The notes beneath the pieces are model-generated. The model saw only the letters and a list, made by a program, of their open reading frames with translations, searched no databases and had not been told where the DNA came from. Below, piece after piece: positions 1-12,900 of a DNA stretch of 64,000 nucleotides. Made by a program: the position numbers and the translations under genes. Source of the stretch: Brachycybe producta. Taxonomy: Eukaryota; Arthropoda; Diplopoda; Playtdesmida; Andrognathidae. The DNA lies in contig JAUPFP010000067.1 in NCBI GenBank assembly GCA_036925085.1, positions 310,001 through 374,000 of the forward strand, in the 5' to 3' direction. Numbering within the stretch: the stretch's first letter is position 1; each line of letters begins with the position of its first letter.

Positions 1-272
1 ACTTGAAACTCTTTTAGAAACTAGAAGGGTAAGTCAATCACATAAAGATATTTCCATGTTGATATCTTTCAAAATAAACTTTTTATAGACAAACACTGTC
101 TGTTTAAAAGTTGGATCATTTTCAAACTGACCTATAAAGTTTATTTTGAAAGATATTAAGACATGTGATTAGGTGATTCAGTTACCCTTCTAGTTTCTAA
201 AACACGTTCAAGTTTTTCATCATTTTGTACCTGAAAAACAATAATCATTGTTCGAGAGGCATTTAACATTTT
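1..272. repeat. MITE family A copy (left edge cut by window)
   Basis: Near-palindrome. The left arm contains TTTTAGAAACTAGAAGGGTA and GATATCTTTCAAAATAAAC; the right arm is its reverse complement ending TACCCTTCTAGTTTCTAAAAC. It lies in an intron of the DBH-like gene. Boundaries approximate. Confidence 0.85.
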
Positions 273-274
273 AA

Positions 275-452
275 AATCAGCTTGTTAGTATTTTCATGTT
301 TGACATCTTTTAAAATAAACTTTTTTACAAATAAAACTCACATAAAAAGCTTATTTTAAAAGATATCAAACATGAAAATGCCCTTAAGTGAGTGAGGCTA
401 CCCTTCTAGTTTCTAAAACTCATTCAATATTTGCTTCTGAACGACAGAATAT
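275..452. repeat. MITE family A copy next to a splice acceptor
   Basis: A second, shorter copy of the same palindrome. Its right arm (GGCTACCCTTCTAGTTTCTA at about 402) ends only a dozen bases before the splice acceptor of the exon starting at 465. Confidence 0.8.
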
Positions 453-464
453 ATATTTTTACAG

Positions 465-2356
465 GGTGATGCTTTAGTAACTTCCTGCACGTACAACACA
501 ATGGATCGTGACAACATTACTTTGGTAATAATTAGGGCTCGGATTTTGATGCAATATTAACCGCCGGAATGTTTCTCAATATGTGGCCCAAGTGCCAATT
601 GTGAAGTGACAATCTCGTTTAGATAACAAAAAATTGTTCCTTTTAATTAAAAAAAAAAACAATGGTTAGAGGCTAAAACTCTAGTTGACAACTGATAGTA
701 AACAGACATCTAGCCTCTATGCACCAGCTTTTTTTTATTAGAAATAACATAATTGCAGTTGCTCTAATGATGATTACTTCACAGTTGGCTCTTGGGCCAC
801 AAATTGAGAAACATTCCGGTTGATATTGCATCAAAATCCGAGCCCTAATTATAATTATTTTGTTAATTAATTAAATATTTCTGATGAGACCCTTAATTTG
901 TGATTAATAATAAAGGGTGGATATGCAATCCGAGAGGAAATGTGCGTCAGTTACATCCATTATTATCCAAAAACTCAATTAGAAGTTTGCAAAAGTTCCA
1001 TCGATTCCGACGTTCTCGACGATTACTTTCAGTTTCTCAACGAGTAAGAATTTGCACCCATTTTCCACTTTTTTAATAAATTAAACTGAATTTCAGATTG
1101 AAAACGACACAGTTTTTTTTTTAGAAACTAGAAAAGGGTACACAAGTCAATTACTTAATAGTTTTTATTGATCTCTTTTTACAGCTTCGAGGAACAGCCG
1201 ACATCTTCGGAAAAAACCGTTCCGGAAAACTATCAGTCCATTCAGTGGACACCTTTAAGGTCCGAAATGCTCCACATGTTGTACGATGTGGCACCACTTT
1301 CAATGCAATGCAACAAATCGTCGGGAGATCGATTTCCGGTACGGTAAAACTACATAAGGACTTGGATCAAGTGAAATCTTACTAATTAGACAGGTAGTTA
1401 GAAATAGGTGAAAACTTCAGTTGGCTCCGCCCTTGTTATGACGGCGAGCAACTTCTAATTGGCTGGTTATGTAGTCTGACGTCACATCCTCCGCCCTTTT
1501 CAACGTCAGACTACATAACCAGCCAATTAGAAGTTGCCGGTCGTCATAACAAGGGCGGAGCCAACTGAAGTTTTCACCTATTTCTAACTACCTGTAGTGA
1601 TTAGTGGTTCCAGGTTTTCATGAAGAAATTTAAAGTATTTTTTTAGAAACTAGAAAAATAACTATTTGGGTAAAATGGCGCTATTAGTTTGTGTTCTGCA
1701 AAAATCATCTTAAGAATGCAAGTAGATCATTTATTTCGTTCTAGATGGCGCCACTAGCCTCTTCCAATAGAAATGTACTGACACTCTTCAACTCTATGAC
1801 TCACCTTTTTTTTTCCACGTGACAAACTTTTAACTTCAACACGTGCTCTCTTTCACTTACGTTCTGGGTATAAGTTTGTCCACGTGCTCTGATAATTAAG
1901 GTTGTTTTGGACGCTTTTTGAGAGCTAAAAGGGTGCATTCGATTTCAACTAATTGGTGCGGAGTGTAGTTTGCCACCTATGGAGGTTGCAAGGCGCCATC
2001 TACCTTGCAATTTATACAAGTATTTTTCTATGGAGCCATCATGAACTTAAAAACTTCTACCTAAAAATTATAACAAAACAAATAAATTTAAAGCTCAATA
2101 TATAGATGAAAACTTGGAACTTAAACTTAAACCCTCTGAACAGGGTTCCAACACTAATAAACCTTGTTCCAGGGCATTCTATAACATAAAAGTTCAAGGA
2201 TCTAAAGTGTTTTATTTATTTAAAAAAAAATAGGGTTTCTGGAATAATTCTCCACAAACGAAAGTTCTGTATCCATTGCCGAAAAAACCAAGGGACTGTA
2301 AGGACCAACAAACAGATAACAACATCCAGAATAAACTCGAGGAAAATGAAAACTAA
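465..2356 (+). CDS. DBH: Dopamine beta-hydroxylase-like copper monooxygenase, 3' part
   Basis: Four exons are visible: 465-524, 916-1043, 1185-1338 and 2234-2356. They join in frame and end at TAA 2354-2356; the rest of the gene lies left of the window. The reading begins GDALVTSCTYNTMDRDN, continues GGYAIREEMCVSYIHYYPKT and later has VAPLSMQCNKSSGDRFP, closely following the C-terminal copper (CuM) domain of dopamine beta-hydroxylase, including the HCNKSS-like segment that separates it from MOXD1. The family hydroxylates dopamine-type substrates in secretory vesicles using copper and ascorbate; this role is known for the family and inferred here. The last exon has a PLPKKPRDC stretch resembling the DBH tail, then a short polar end. 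Exon 3 could instead read through to a stop at 1345-1347, giving a tail ending RFPVR. Introns hold inverted-repeat elements. Confidence 0.82.
534..846. repeat. Foldback MITE family C
   Basis: Long inverted repeat with arms starting AGGGCTCGGATTTTGATGCA and ending in the reverse complement, with TTA/TAA at the outer edges. The interior carries a second inverted core, GGTTAGAGGCTA...TAGCCTCTA. It fills most of the intron between the first two visible exons of the DBH-like gene. Confidence 0.85.
1391..1594. repeat. MITE family B (CAGG...CCTG, GC-rich arms)
   Basis: Inverted repeat with arms of roughly 100 bases, starting CAGGTAGTTAGAAATAGGTG and carrying GGCTCCGCCC and CTTCTAATTGGCTGG. It ends CCTG and contains a TGACGTCA. 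It lies in the last intron of the DBH-like gene. Confidence 0.85.
1675..2040 (+). repeat. Interspersed repeat family D, copy 1
   Basis: About 360 bases that recur in inverted orientation at 23099-23441. Shared stretches include AATGCAAGTAGATCATTTAT-like, GACGCTTTTTGAGAGC and GATTTCAACTAATTGG. It contains CACGTG boxes and has no tRNA-like head or coding frame. It follows a remnant of a family A arm at 1640-1665. Confidence 0.8.
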
Positions 2357-3291
2357 AAATTGATCAACTTAAAAGAAATCTTTAGAATGTAGACGCTTTT
2401 AATGTAACAACAGAGATATAAAATATTAATATGTGATTGTCACCAGAAAACAAAAATAAATTGAAATAATTGTTCCAAAAATAAATAAAAACGATGTCAT
2501 TTCTTTTGATTTTACATAAAATAAATCTGAAGTGAAATTTGAAGCACTTGTTCTTAAAACAAATGAATTGGTTAATAAAAACCAATATGGCGTCCGTTAA
2601 ACTTTATCGATACATTTCATTAAGTAAAAAAACGTCATATTAGTACACCTATACAGCAAGAACTAACTTCAAAAACGTAACGTCCTGTCGACTCTTTCCC
2701 CATTTGGGTTCTCAAAGTTGAAAACTTGAAATGCCGCATAATTTATTGAATAGCTTTCAATTTGATCAAAAAACATTTTATTTCAGTTGAAATTATATAG
2801 TATCAACAAATAACATAAATTAAATTAAATAGATATAGCAAAATATAGTGAAAATAACGAATGACGTACCTTCTCAGAACTGTCCCATGTCATACAGGAA
2901 AAGTTGACCATTCGCGGACGACATTAACACCGCCAGAGGTCACTAAAAACAAACGTCTGATAAGCAGTTCGCTTGGCATTTCGTCATATTACAGAGCCGT
3001 TCAAATCGTATAAAGGTTGAACGAACATGGCACCAACTACATACTAAACAAACGCAACAACCGACATATTTGTTTGCCCCTCTCACACGTTTAAATTTAA
3101 ACTATAAAACTGTTCTGTACATCAAAACTACATCATAGAACAGCTAACGCATGTCACGGCATGTAATAGGTCGGAAAAACTAGTTAAGATTCATTCTGTC
3201 AGCTGTTCACGTCTCAACATCGCTTTTACACGAATAATTGCATAAGTTGCAATCCTTGGACTTTTTTTTTCTGAAAGAAACGTTTTTATAA
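2357..3291. other. Spacer between DBH-like gene and UPF0449 gene
   Basis: AATAAATAAA at about 2477-2486 is a likely poly(A) signal for the DBH-like gene. The rest is AT-rich with one ATATGGCG hairpin (2584-2650) and presumably the UPF0449 promoter. No further coding exon is seen. Confidence 0.6.
2584..2650. repeat. ATATGGCG hairpin family F, copy 1
   Basis: Starts AATATGGCGTCC and ends ACGTCATATTAGTACACC. The short inverted ends recur at 3752, 58862 and 59378. Confidence 0.6.
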
Positions 3292-4094
3292 ATGTTCAGC
3301 GAAAAATCTAATAACGACGAACGTCCAAAACCACCAACAGTCGAACAGATGCGTGATGACCTGCTTTTAGCGCCCGATAATGACGTCATATTCACGTCAA
3401 TGCCAAAAATCGACGTAAACTGTGAGTGTAACTGAACAACAACCATTGTTTCTAGCAAAACATATAGATTAATTGTTGTTAAACTGTTGTTGCAGCAGGT
3501 AAAAGCAGTTATTTGAACCGTTTGAGCTTCGGAAACGAAACAGAATGCGAACAATTGACGTCCAGTGACCTCCAGGCCGCCGCCATGTTGGATAACTCGT
3601 CGACAGTTCCCGCGCAAATATACGACGAGGTAATGACGTCACGTCCGGTACCGATTTCACATTTCCATGGGCATTAGCCAATAATTTCAACGTAAAAATG
3701 AAGCACTGCGCGTTGTCTCTAACATTACCTTTATAAATAAAAATGGAGAAGGAATATGGCGCATTTCTATTGTCCAGTTCAATATATAAGCGCCATATTC
3801 GTACACCGAAATTGAAAACTTAGCTTCAAAAATTTCTTCGATGCTTTAAGTTAGATGACGTCATTTGAATTTAGTGACATCACTAAAAATATTGAAATTT
3901 ATTATGTTAATGAGTTTTTTTAAAAATTACAGATCAAACATTTTGTCGATGACAATCAAAAAATGGTTGTTTCTATTCCAAATATGGCCGAAAACCTGCA
4001 AAAACTTCACGATGTCGCTTCTAGGCTAGACGAAGATGTTGCTGCAGTTCGAAGTCAAACCACTTCTCCAATTAAAAAGAAACATGTGAAATAA
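3292..4094 (+). CDS. UPF0449 family protein (C19orf25-like)
   Basis: Three exons (3292-3421, 3496-3629, 3933-4094) encode about 141 residues. The N terminus has PPTVEQMRDDLLLAPDNDVI, matching the PPTVEQ-L-D--GAP signature of human C19orf25. The C-terminal helix IYDEIKHFVDDNQKM...LDEDVAAV matches the coiled-coil end of that family. The function of UPF0449 proteins is unknown to me; this one is small, charged, and lacks a signal peptide or membrane segment, so it is probably cytosolic or nuclear. Exon 2 begins at a CAGCAG double acceptor, so isoforms with or without one residue are possible. The stop codon lies inside an AATAAA poly(A) hexamer. The 3' end faces the ODAD3-like gene 51 bases away. 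Confidence 0.82.
3752..3807. repeat. ATATGGCG hairpin family F, copy 2
   Basis: GAATATGGCGC...GCGCCATATTCGTACACC, in the last intron of the UPF0449 gene. Confidence 0.6.
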
Positions 4095-4100
4095 AATAAA
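4090..4100 (+). terminator. Overlapping poly(A) signals at the UPF0449 stop codon
   Basis: AATAAA at 4090-4095 contains the TAA stop (4092-4094), and a second AATAAA follows at 4095-4100. Any 3' UTR is expected to be very short, fitting the convergent neighbour that ends at 4146. Confidence 0.6.
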
Positions 4101-4145
4101 CTTTAAAAAAAATATGCTGCTTACATTTTATTATTATTATTATGT

Positions 4146-7100
4146 TCATTGTTTTTGTTGCGTTTGTCCTTTCTGATGCATCTTTGCATTACGATCGAGC
4201 AAGATTTTGCATTGTCTTTTAATCATAGATCTCGTTGGAAATTCCTGATCTGCAGCTGCGGTAGAATCGTAATCGTCGCTCGAACGCAGCAGAGCCGAGA
4301 AAAACTGATCCTCAAACTGCTGAGATTTCTTTTTTGGTTTTAACACCGATTGAGCTTCCTCCATGTTTTCGTTAAACTATTAAAACATAAGATGAATAAA
4401 TTCAATTCACTGATTGTTTGGTCACAGTTTTATATTATACGGCCCACATTCAATAAAGAAACTTCAAATTCAACCCTCAAAACAGGGTTTCAACACAGAA
4501 ATACCGGTGTTTTTTTAAAGTAACCTTGAACAGGTTTTTTAAAGTAATACCTGTTCAAGTTCAAGTGCCAACTTTCCTTTAGACCTTAGACTTTTTTGTC
4601 TCAGCTTTTTCTTATAATGGTTAAAGAGATTAAAAGTACAATATGGCTGGGAGAAATGAGGCTAAATATTTTTTTCATATTAATATCTTTGATTTTACTT
4701 TTAATTATTTTAATTCTGATTTTAATTTATATTTTTTTTTTCTTTCATCGTGATTTCACAAATTTTCAAGCAGCCATATTGTTCTTTACTCCTTCTAATT
4801 TCTAAACGTCTAAATTAAAAATAAATTTGCATATTCTTCTTAAAAACATTACTACTACTGTTACTATTATTATTTAAAATCCTCACTTTGAGTCCTTCGT
4901 ACATCTTCGTAGTGCTGCGTCTATCGTAATCTCGGCATTCGTCAACCAACATCTCAACCCTTTCGATACATGACATCAACAAATCCAGGACGTCGTCTGG
5001 AGACGGCGACAAAGAAGGACTGCAACTTATCTTTATTAAAAATAATAATTATTGGGATCATTTCTAAAAAAAACTGTCATTATAAATGATTATTCTGCAT
5101 TTTAAAACATCTAATAAAAGATTAAAGCGTTTTAAAAACTAGAACCGCAATGAAATCAATAATTATATTCCTGTTAATCTTTTTTTAAAAAAAACCTTTC
5201 AAGGCAAATTTGACAATAAGAACATTTTATATTTTTTGTCTTTGAACACTTGTCCTTCAAATAGCAAAGTTCAGTAGAAACTTGAAAGTGTTTTAGAAAC
5301 TAGAAGGGTAGCTCAGTCACTTATAGGTAATTTCATGTTGTTATCTTTTAAATTAAACTTTTCATGTGAGTTTGACAAAATAAATAAAACTTTAAACATG
5401 TCATATTTTTTAATTTTTGTCTCTGAATAGTTTATTTTAAAAGATATCATGTTATCAAAATGAAAATCCATCTTTTTTTATGAATAAATTTCTCAAAATT
5501 AAATTTTACTTCACCTTACAACCTTGAATAATTTTTATGCAAAGTTGTCTTAACGCTGCATGCAAATCTCCAATTAATTTTCGATCATCTTCGATCAGTG
5601 TCAATAAATCATCATTCTTTTGCTTCTTTTCTTTAACTTTGTCTTGTAAACCACATACGAACCTAAAAAAAAATCGAATCTAATTATTCAAAAACATAAA
5701 ACAAAATTAAAATTAATTTAAAAAAAGGCAAATTCCGTATTTTTACTCATTTTCTTGCGTCTCGATCGCAAATGTTATTTCATTTATTTTAGTTTCCAAA
5801 TCTTTTTTCTCTTTTGCTAATGCATTCAATTTTTCCTCCAATTCTTCTTTCATCACTTTCAAATCATTTCTACCTTTGTGTATTTGACCATTGTCCAATA
5901 TTTCCTACAAAATTAAAATTGAAATTATTTAAACTTTTATTAAAATTAAAAATTTAAAAATAAGTGGAACAACTAACTTTAGAATTAAATTGAGGGCCCT
6001 TTGGTGACTTTCCTTTAATGTCGGGACTACTCGCTTTAGATAAACCATTCGAAGAACTGTTCTCCATCGAACTTTGTTGCATAATCTTAAATTTTAGCAT
6101 ACAAATTAAAATTTAACAAATTTTACTCGTTTAAATTAGTGCAAACTAGAGACCTACAATTTGTACAAATTAAAAAATCATGGTCTAGCCCAGTCCATAA
6201 ACCGTCTTAGTTAGTCCGGCCCGCAAAGCCCAAGAGGCCTACGAAACCCATTAGGATTACCATAAAGTTCAAGGGCTGCGTTTTTGCAAAAAAAAACCAG
6301 GCCCACAAGGCCCTTTGGCTTTATGTAATTGTGTCTAATCCTTATTTTTTGTTAAATAGACACTTGAAATGTACCAAAAATGACATTCCCTTTCGTAATT
6401 CTGTAATTTTTAGCATAAACGCCTCTCGAACTCAGATTATTCTGTCTTTCAGGTGCTAAATGAAGAGAAACTTGAAAAAGTTATAGAAAGTAGAAGGGTA
6501 GCTCAACCAATTACGTATACTTTCATGTTGATATCATTTAAACTAAGCAAATAGGCTTAGCAGATATTTTTTTTTAATTTTCTCTATAAAAAGTTTATTT
6601 GGAAAGAAATCAACATGAAAATACCATTAAGTGTTTGAAGTACACTTCTAGCTTCTAAAACATTTTCTAGTTATTCTTAATTTTTGCCCTCAAAAGATAG
6701 AAATAACCAAGAGTTCGAAAATCAGCTATTCATAAACCAACTTAAAAGTTTTCAATTTGTTTAGGGGGAAAAATTGACATAGACATTAGGAACATGAATT
6801 CAAGTGTGTTTTAAACTAGAAAAGTAAAAGAGTTGAGTGATAACGTTTTCATAACAAAGAAAATAACCTCGGATGCACTATTCACTAATTTATGTAACTC
6901 TTCCTCTTCCTGGTCGTCATCATCATCAGGAATTTCTATCTCTTCAACTTGTTTCTGATAAGCCAACAAACTTTTTTCCCAAGCGAATTTTTCCTTACGA
7001 AATGTTATGTCATAACGAGCCAATTGAGAGTCCATCTCTTGATTGGAATCAATTGCACTTTCTACAATTGATTCCAATTGAGGAATTTCGTTTGTGGCTT

Positions 7101-8413
7101 TTGCAATTTCCTCATCGAGATGATTGATTTCTTTTTGAAGTTTCAATAAATCTTTGTCAAGGACAGATTTTATACAATGATATTTCTTTTGCAATAATTC
7201 AGCCTCCACAGTCTTCATTTCTAACTTTTCGCAATCATTTTCCAACTCTTGAAGTTTCTGTAGAAATGAAAAAAAAAAACAATAAATCACATTTCAATGG
7301 CCACTTGAATTGAATATCGACACTTAAAAACATCACATTGTAAAATGCAATGTTCATTTGTAGAATCATTGCAATAAGAAAAAAAATACTAAATATGTGG
7401 AGTTAATTACCAACACTCGAGACCACAAGATATTTTTCGTGTTAAAAGAATTCTTATACCATTATAAGGAACTAGACCGAAAATATATCTCCTAAGTTTC
7501 CGAACTTATTCGTGATATAAATTTTCATGTTAAGCGATTTTCTTGTATCGTGGAAACCATTTAACACAAAATGAAAAAAGACCCGAATATTTTTTTGTAT
7601 TTAAAATAATTCTTACGCTATTCTAAAAGACCAGATATCAAAAACATTAATTTTGTGTTATCCATTTTCACGTTATTTGTTTTCGAGTTAAACGGTTTTC
7701 ACTGTATTTTCAAAGGCGTTCGTTCGTCTTCGCAAAGTAATCTAGTGTTGAAATCTTTAAAATTACTTTGGATTCTTCCGAGCTGCTGTTGAGCAGAATC
7801 GGATCCGAAGGAATTTCTCGAAGGAGTTCATCCTTCTTGCATTTCAGAGACTCGATCATTTCGTCATTTTGTTTCTTTTTATGCAAAACAACATTCAGTT
7901 GCTTCTGTACATCACAAGTCCATTGATCCAATTGAGCCACAATTTCCTAAATACATTTTCAAGTTTATTAAATTATTCTTTTTTTGTATCTTCGTTTATT
8001 TAGAAAATTGTGCCGTAAATTACTTTTCGACACTTTGCTTGTAATATTAACGATTTGAATGGCTGTTCGAGAACAACGTCCGATTCCCAGCTCGGCTTTA
8101 AAGTCTGTAAAAATCACAATAAAAACTTAATTAAAAACTAATTTGGAAACTGATAAAAACATGTTGACCTTCGATTTCAGTCTGTCGATTTCTTCCTTTA
8201 ATTTATTAGCATATTCGGCGTTTTTATTCTTTTCGGCTTCACCCTCCTCGTAACAAACCTTTTTCTTACTCTCTGTATAGTAATAAAAATCTTAATTAGG
8301 CGTTTAAAAATAAACCTCTTATCAAATTTACGACCAATTACTTCACCTGCCAAGGTGACATTCCTTCGAAGTGTTTCTAAACGCCGTAAATCATCATTCT
8401 TTGAATCAGTCAT
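4146..8413 (-). CDS. ODAD3: Outer dynein arm docking complex subunit 3-like (CCDC151)
   Basis: Ten exons (8413-8347, 8272-8169, 8104-8024, 7946-7767, 7257-6868, 6085-5978, 5904-5747, 5662-5510, 5019-4887, 4376-4146) join in frame to 534 residues; human ODAD3 is about 595. The protein is almost wholly charged coiled coil. The fifth exon segment ELENDCEKLEMKTVEAELL followed by YHCIKSVLDKDLLKL aligns with NLENRLEKAQMKAQEAEHI...YLMDESLNL of ODAD3. The C-terminal FPTRSMIKRQCKILLDRNAK aligns with its VVTRASLKIRSQKLIES end. ODAD3 anchors outer dynein arms to axonemal doublet microtubules, implying motile cilia in this organism. Exon 6 (IMQQSSMENSS...) is a low-complexity insertion between coiled coils. 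Some donors are weak (GTAATT, GTCAAC). ODAD1 or another docking subunit is the main alternative. Confidence 0.75.
5278..5470. repeat. MITE family A copy
   Basis: Left arm GAAAGTGTTTTAGAAACTAG then AAGGGTAGCTCAGTCACTTA; the right arm is degenerate (TAGTTTATTTTAAAAGATAT). It is in an ODAD3-like intron. Confidence 0.75.
6420..6720. repeat. MITE family A copy, near full length
   Basis: Outer end CGCCTCTCGAACTCAGATTA, then TTCTGTCTTTCAGGTG; the right arm ends CCTCAAAAGATAGAAATAAC and CAAGAGTTCG. This copy shows that the terminal inverted repeat extends well beyond the CTAGAAGGGTA core. Confidence 0.8.
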
Positions 8414-9942
8414 AACAAATACCAATTTTATTCCAAAAACCGAAAAATTCTCATGCAATCAATATATGAATATATTTTCTGCAAATTAGAGTTGCCTATA
8501 GCAACAGTAAACAAATCACGTCAGACTATCAACTAAGTTGCAAAATAAACATGTGTAAACCCAGATGGATTCACAAAAAACATTGGCGTATGAATTTGTA
8601 ACACCTTTCTCCGAGTATTAAGTTTTCATAGCTGAATGCATTTTAACGCCACCAAGAATGACCGCTCCTTCGACTCACTAAGAAAAGAACTACGATATGA
8701 GACACAGGCCGAGCTCTTTTTTGAGCCACAGCCCACGTTATCCCTCCACGAGCCACAACCTAAGTCCTCCCCTGAGCCACACAATAAGCTGGCATTCTAG
8801 CAACATGAAGAGCTTCTTCAAAACACTACGAGAACTATCAGTCTATACTTTTTTAAATCTAAATAATACACAGGCTGTTCTTCGAACTACCAACAGTTTC
8901 TCTTTGTAAAATCTAAAAACTCCTTAAAGCAATATGAAAATCACTAATCAGATCCCAATGCTGTTGTTTGAACAGCACCTTTCCGTAGTCCACTTTTAGA
9001 CACAAAAGTAACAAAATCTTAAGAGCGATCCACATCAAGCTGACAAAAACACGACGTCGAGACAAAAACGCTAAAAAAAGCAGTACTGTAGACAAAACCA
9101 CAACAAATTCGTGACTTCTACAGCTGTAATACGTAAACTGTTGTATGTTGTTTTAATAATAATAACTGTCCACACTGCTCAAGACAGTTAACAAAATGTT
9201 GCGTAGTACCACGAGATGATATACGGACTTGCAATAGAACATTTAATAAGTTTGTGACATTGCAAACTAAACAAAACACAAAAAGTCTTAAAAGATGTTT
9301 TAGAATTGTTACCAAATTGTCGTGAAATACTTGGGTTTCTGCTTTGCTTATGTTTTGTCAGCTTGATGAGTGATGTATATCGGACATTACCAAGTAATTT
9401 TAAAAAGCAAAAACAAATTAAAGTTGCATAAATCTTAGTCCATAAGTTTATTTATATAAAAATCATGAATTTGGTTCAGAAAATCTTATTTTAAACATCA
9501 GAAAAGATGACAAAGAAGAAAAAAATACCACACAAATTATTCAGAAAGATACGACAATGATGACATAGTTAACATCACACAAAAGGCCTCATTTTTAATA
9601 ATAAATTTGTTAATTTTTTGTTTTCTTGGTCTGCAAAAAAATATTTTAAAAATTTGTTCGATTGTTAAAAATTTATAATATATATACAACAATTGCACTT
9701 TTTTTTAAAACTTCTATTTCAAAAAACATCGTATCAGATAAACTTGTGCTATAAATTGGTTGGTTCTGCAAAAATGTCCCAAGTTTAAATGTTCGAAAAG
9801 AGGAGAAGAAAAAAAACATGGTTAAAAATATAATCTTTTTTTAAAAAAACTAACAATTTTTTCTTCTACTATTAAAAGTCTATAACCAGCTTTTTTTTAA
9901 TAGAATGCGCGAAACCAGCAAAAGAAATATATACCTTGTCTT
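8414..9942. other. Spacer between ODAD3-like and glutamine synthetase genes
   Basis: Contains the ODAD3-like promoter side and the 3' UTR side of glutamine synthetase. 8695-8790 has several GAGCCACA repeats. Open frames here (for example 8697-8909 +, 9118-9315 -) are short with no recognisable protein. No mobile element is clear. Confidence 0.5.
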
Positions 9943-12900
9943 TTATAAGCAGCAAGTGCGTACGACCATCTCCGTGACAGAATAAGGATCGCAGTTAGAA
10001 GATGGACGACGATCCTCCAAGTATCCAGACTTTTCGTCGGCGCAAGCGCGAGGAATGCGGATGCTGCATCCACGGTTCGCAACTCCTGCCGAGAAATCGT
10101 GGATACTCGAAGTCTCGTGGTGGCCGGTTAGACGCCTCTCGTTATCCTTTCCTTGTTTCGGATCGTATGCTTCGATGTGTTGCCTGTGGTTCTTCGAAAG
10201 CTTGTCGATCGCACTCTCAATCGCACTGCAAAAGAGCCCAAATCATTAGAATCAACCAATTCAAGTTTAAAAATCACAAGTAATGAATTATTTTAATTAA
10301 ATTACTTTTTTTTTAAATTACATTTTCTAATGAAAAATGCAATTATCGAACCATAATTGCATTTTTCATTAGAAAATCTAATTACAAACTTTCAATAATA
10401 AAGTTTTGATTTACTAATTACTTCAAAAAAATAATTTCAAGGCACTTTTCAAATTACTTTTATTATATTTGAGTTAACTTTAGAAAGTAATTGAAATGTT
10501 TGGCCAAAAAATGAGTAATTGTAACTTAAAATTTCCTTTAAAAATTTAGTTAAAACTGCAAACAAGCAACAAAAAAAAAACCATAATTAAAACCCCAGAA
10601 GAATTTTATTAAGAAAGCGTACGTAATGCCGTTGGCTTCTCGCATGGCTTTCGTGCTGAAGTTTGTGTGACATCCAGCACCGTTCCAATCTCCGGGAATT
10701 GGTTTTGGATCAAGGGTTGCAACAATGCCGTAGTCTTCAGCCACACGATGCAAAAGGAAACGAGCCATCCAAAGATCGTCTCCCATTTGAATGCCTTCGC
10801 ATACTCCTATTTGAAATTCCCACTACACAAAACAAAAGAGAATTGCCAAACAAACAATTAAAATAATTGCATTACATTTGATCGTGACAATGCATCCTAA
10901 TGCAAGAAAGCTAAATTACACTTAACGCGGTTTTAAAGTGTAATTACATCTTTCAGGTGAAAAATGAAGAAAAACTAGAAAAGTTGAAGGGTATTTTTTC
11001 GTGCTATAAAAGCTTATACCTGTGACTCAGCTACCCTTCTAGTTTCTAAAACACTTTCCAGGTTTCTTGTATAAAAAAATGCACTTTCATTAATTGTAAT
11101 AAAAAAATTTGTTTTGGCTAATTATCAATTACGTATGTAATTTAGAAAATTTAACCAATAATTACTATAATTAATTGTTTGAAAACAAAAACTTCAAATA
11201 TATAATTTATTAATTTAATAAGGGAAATCCGCATAAAAACAAAAAACGACAAAAACAAGATTTTAAAGCAGGAAAGAAAAAAATCTGAACTGCTAATTTA
11301 ATAAACCAAAAATAAATATTCCTGTCATGAAATTTTCGTCTCTGGAAAAACTCATTAAAATAATAAATTCGGTAATAATATGCCGCCGTGAAGGACAATT
11401 GGGTTTCAAGGTTGTTGTTTTTCAAATATCAGGAACCCCAACAACTAGCAATGTTGATACATTGGATACAAACGATCATTTCTAGCTTGTCCAATGTCCC
11501 CCCATCCGGAAAACTGCTTCTTTTGAATTTGTTTAACTCTTTTGGCTTATTTTTAAATCATTTTAAACATTACGGATTTGAACAAATGCACGCCATTTGG
11601 TCCAAACTTTCAAAGCTTGCCACAGTTTTTTCTTTAGTTCAATTCAAAGATTGAAGTTGATTTTTAAGTCCAAGCAGAATGATCGTTTCAGTCAAGATTG
11701 AAGAGCAATTAAAAAAAAGTTGGATTGAATTGACAAAATCCACCAATCATTTTTGCATTAGGATTGGTTTACGTACAGCTGATTTCTAAACTCCTGAATA
11801 TTCTTATCTTTTAAGAAGTAAAATCAAAAGAAACTAGAAAGTGCATTAGAAGCTAGAAGGGTTGCACAATCACTTAAGGAAATTGTGTGTTGAAATCTTT
11901 CAAAATAAAATTTTTTGCAGCTAAAAACTAAAAAAAAAAAATATCGTCTGCTTAAAGTTGGTTCATTTTCAAACTGATTAAAAAAAAAGCTAATTTTGAA
12001 AGATAACAACATGAAAATACCCTTAAGTGATTGAACTACCCATCTAGTTTCTAACACATACTCAGTTTCTTCTTCATTTTGCACCTGAAAGACTAAAAAA
12101 TAATCAAGAGTTCAACGTTTCGACGTTTACACTTATTTAAACTAGCTTTAAAAAGCCAAGATTGACAATTGATAATTTATCGTCTGCACCGAGCTTCCAA
12201 ATTAAACAATAAAGGATTCTCCATCCTCATCCTCAAAAGGTCAAGTAAAAGGTTATCAAAAGTTTCATATCTGAAATATGATAATTCTACCCACCCACAA
12301 ATGGTATTGAGAAATAATTTCAATATATGTCTAGAAAATGATAATTAAAAAAAAAATAATAATTGCAGCTGCTAAATTAATATTAAAATAAACATGATTT
12401 GAAACAAGACACGAAAATGTTTTCAATACTTTTTTTGTACAAATATTAAAACTCAATTTTGCGTGTAGATACTAGACTAGCAAAGTGAATCGTGTCGATA
12501 TCTTCTTCGTGTAGAAATTTCACGACAGACTTAAAAATTCAAACTAGAAAACCAATCCAAATAGGATTACGCATTGGGTGCTTTAAAAAATGTAAATTTG
12601 TTAAAAACGAAATTTTGTCTTTTTCGGGAGAAAAAAAAAACTTATTTCAAAAAAATATATATAACTAGTGGGGTAACCCGTCATAAATGACGGGAGCAAA
12701 ATTCACAGGCAATTGTGCCCAGCATTAGAATTTCTTTTCCTCCGTCCTTTTATGACGTCAGACCAAGTAACAAATCCAATTAGAAATTGAAGACGTTCAT
12801 AAAAGGGCGGAGCAAAAGAAATTCTGATGATGGGCACAATTGCCTGTGATAAACTGTAGTTTAATTTTGCTACTATTATCCCCTCCCCTTTTTATATTTG

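Noticed and set aside
8697-8909. Ser/His-rich 70-codon frame
   Set aside because: Based on GAGCCACA tandem repeats; no family resemblance or splice context.
11388-11654. 88-codon plus-strand frame in the glutamine synthetase intron
   Set aside because: No recognisable domain; Leu/Phe-rich translation of AT-rich intron on the opposite strand to the gene.
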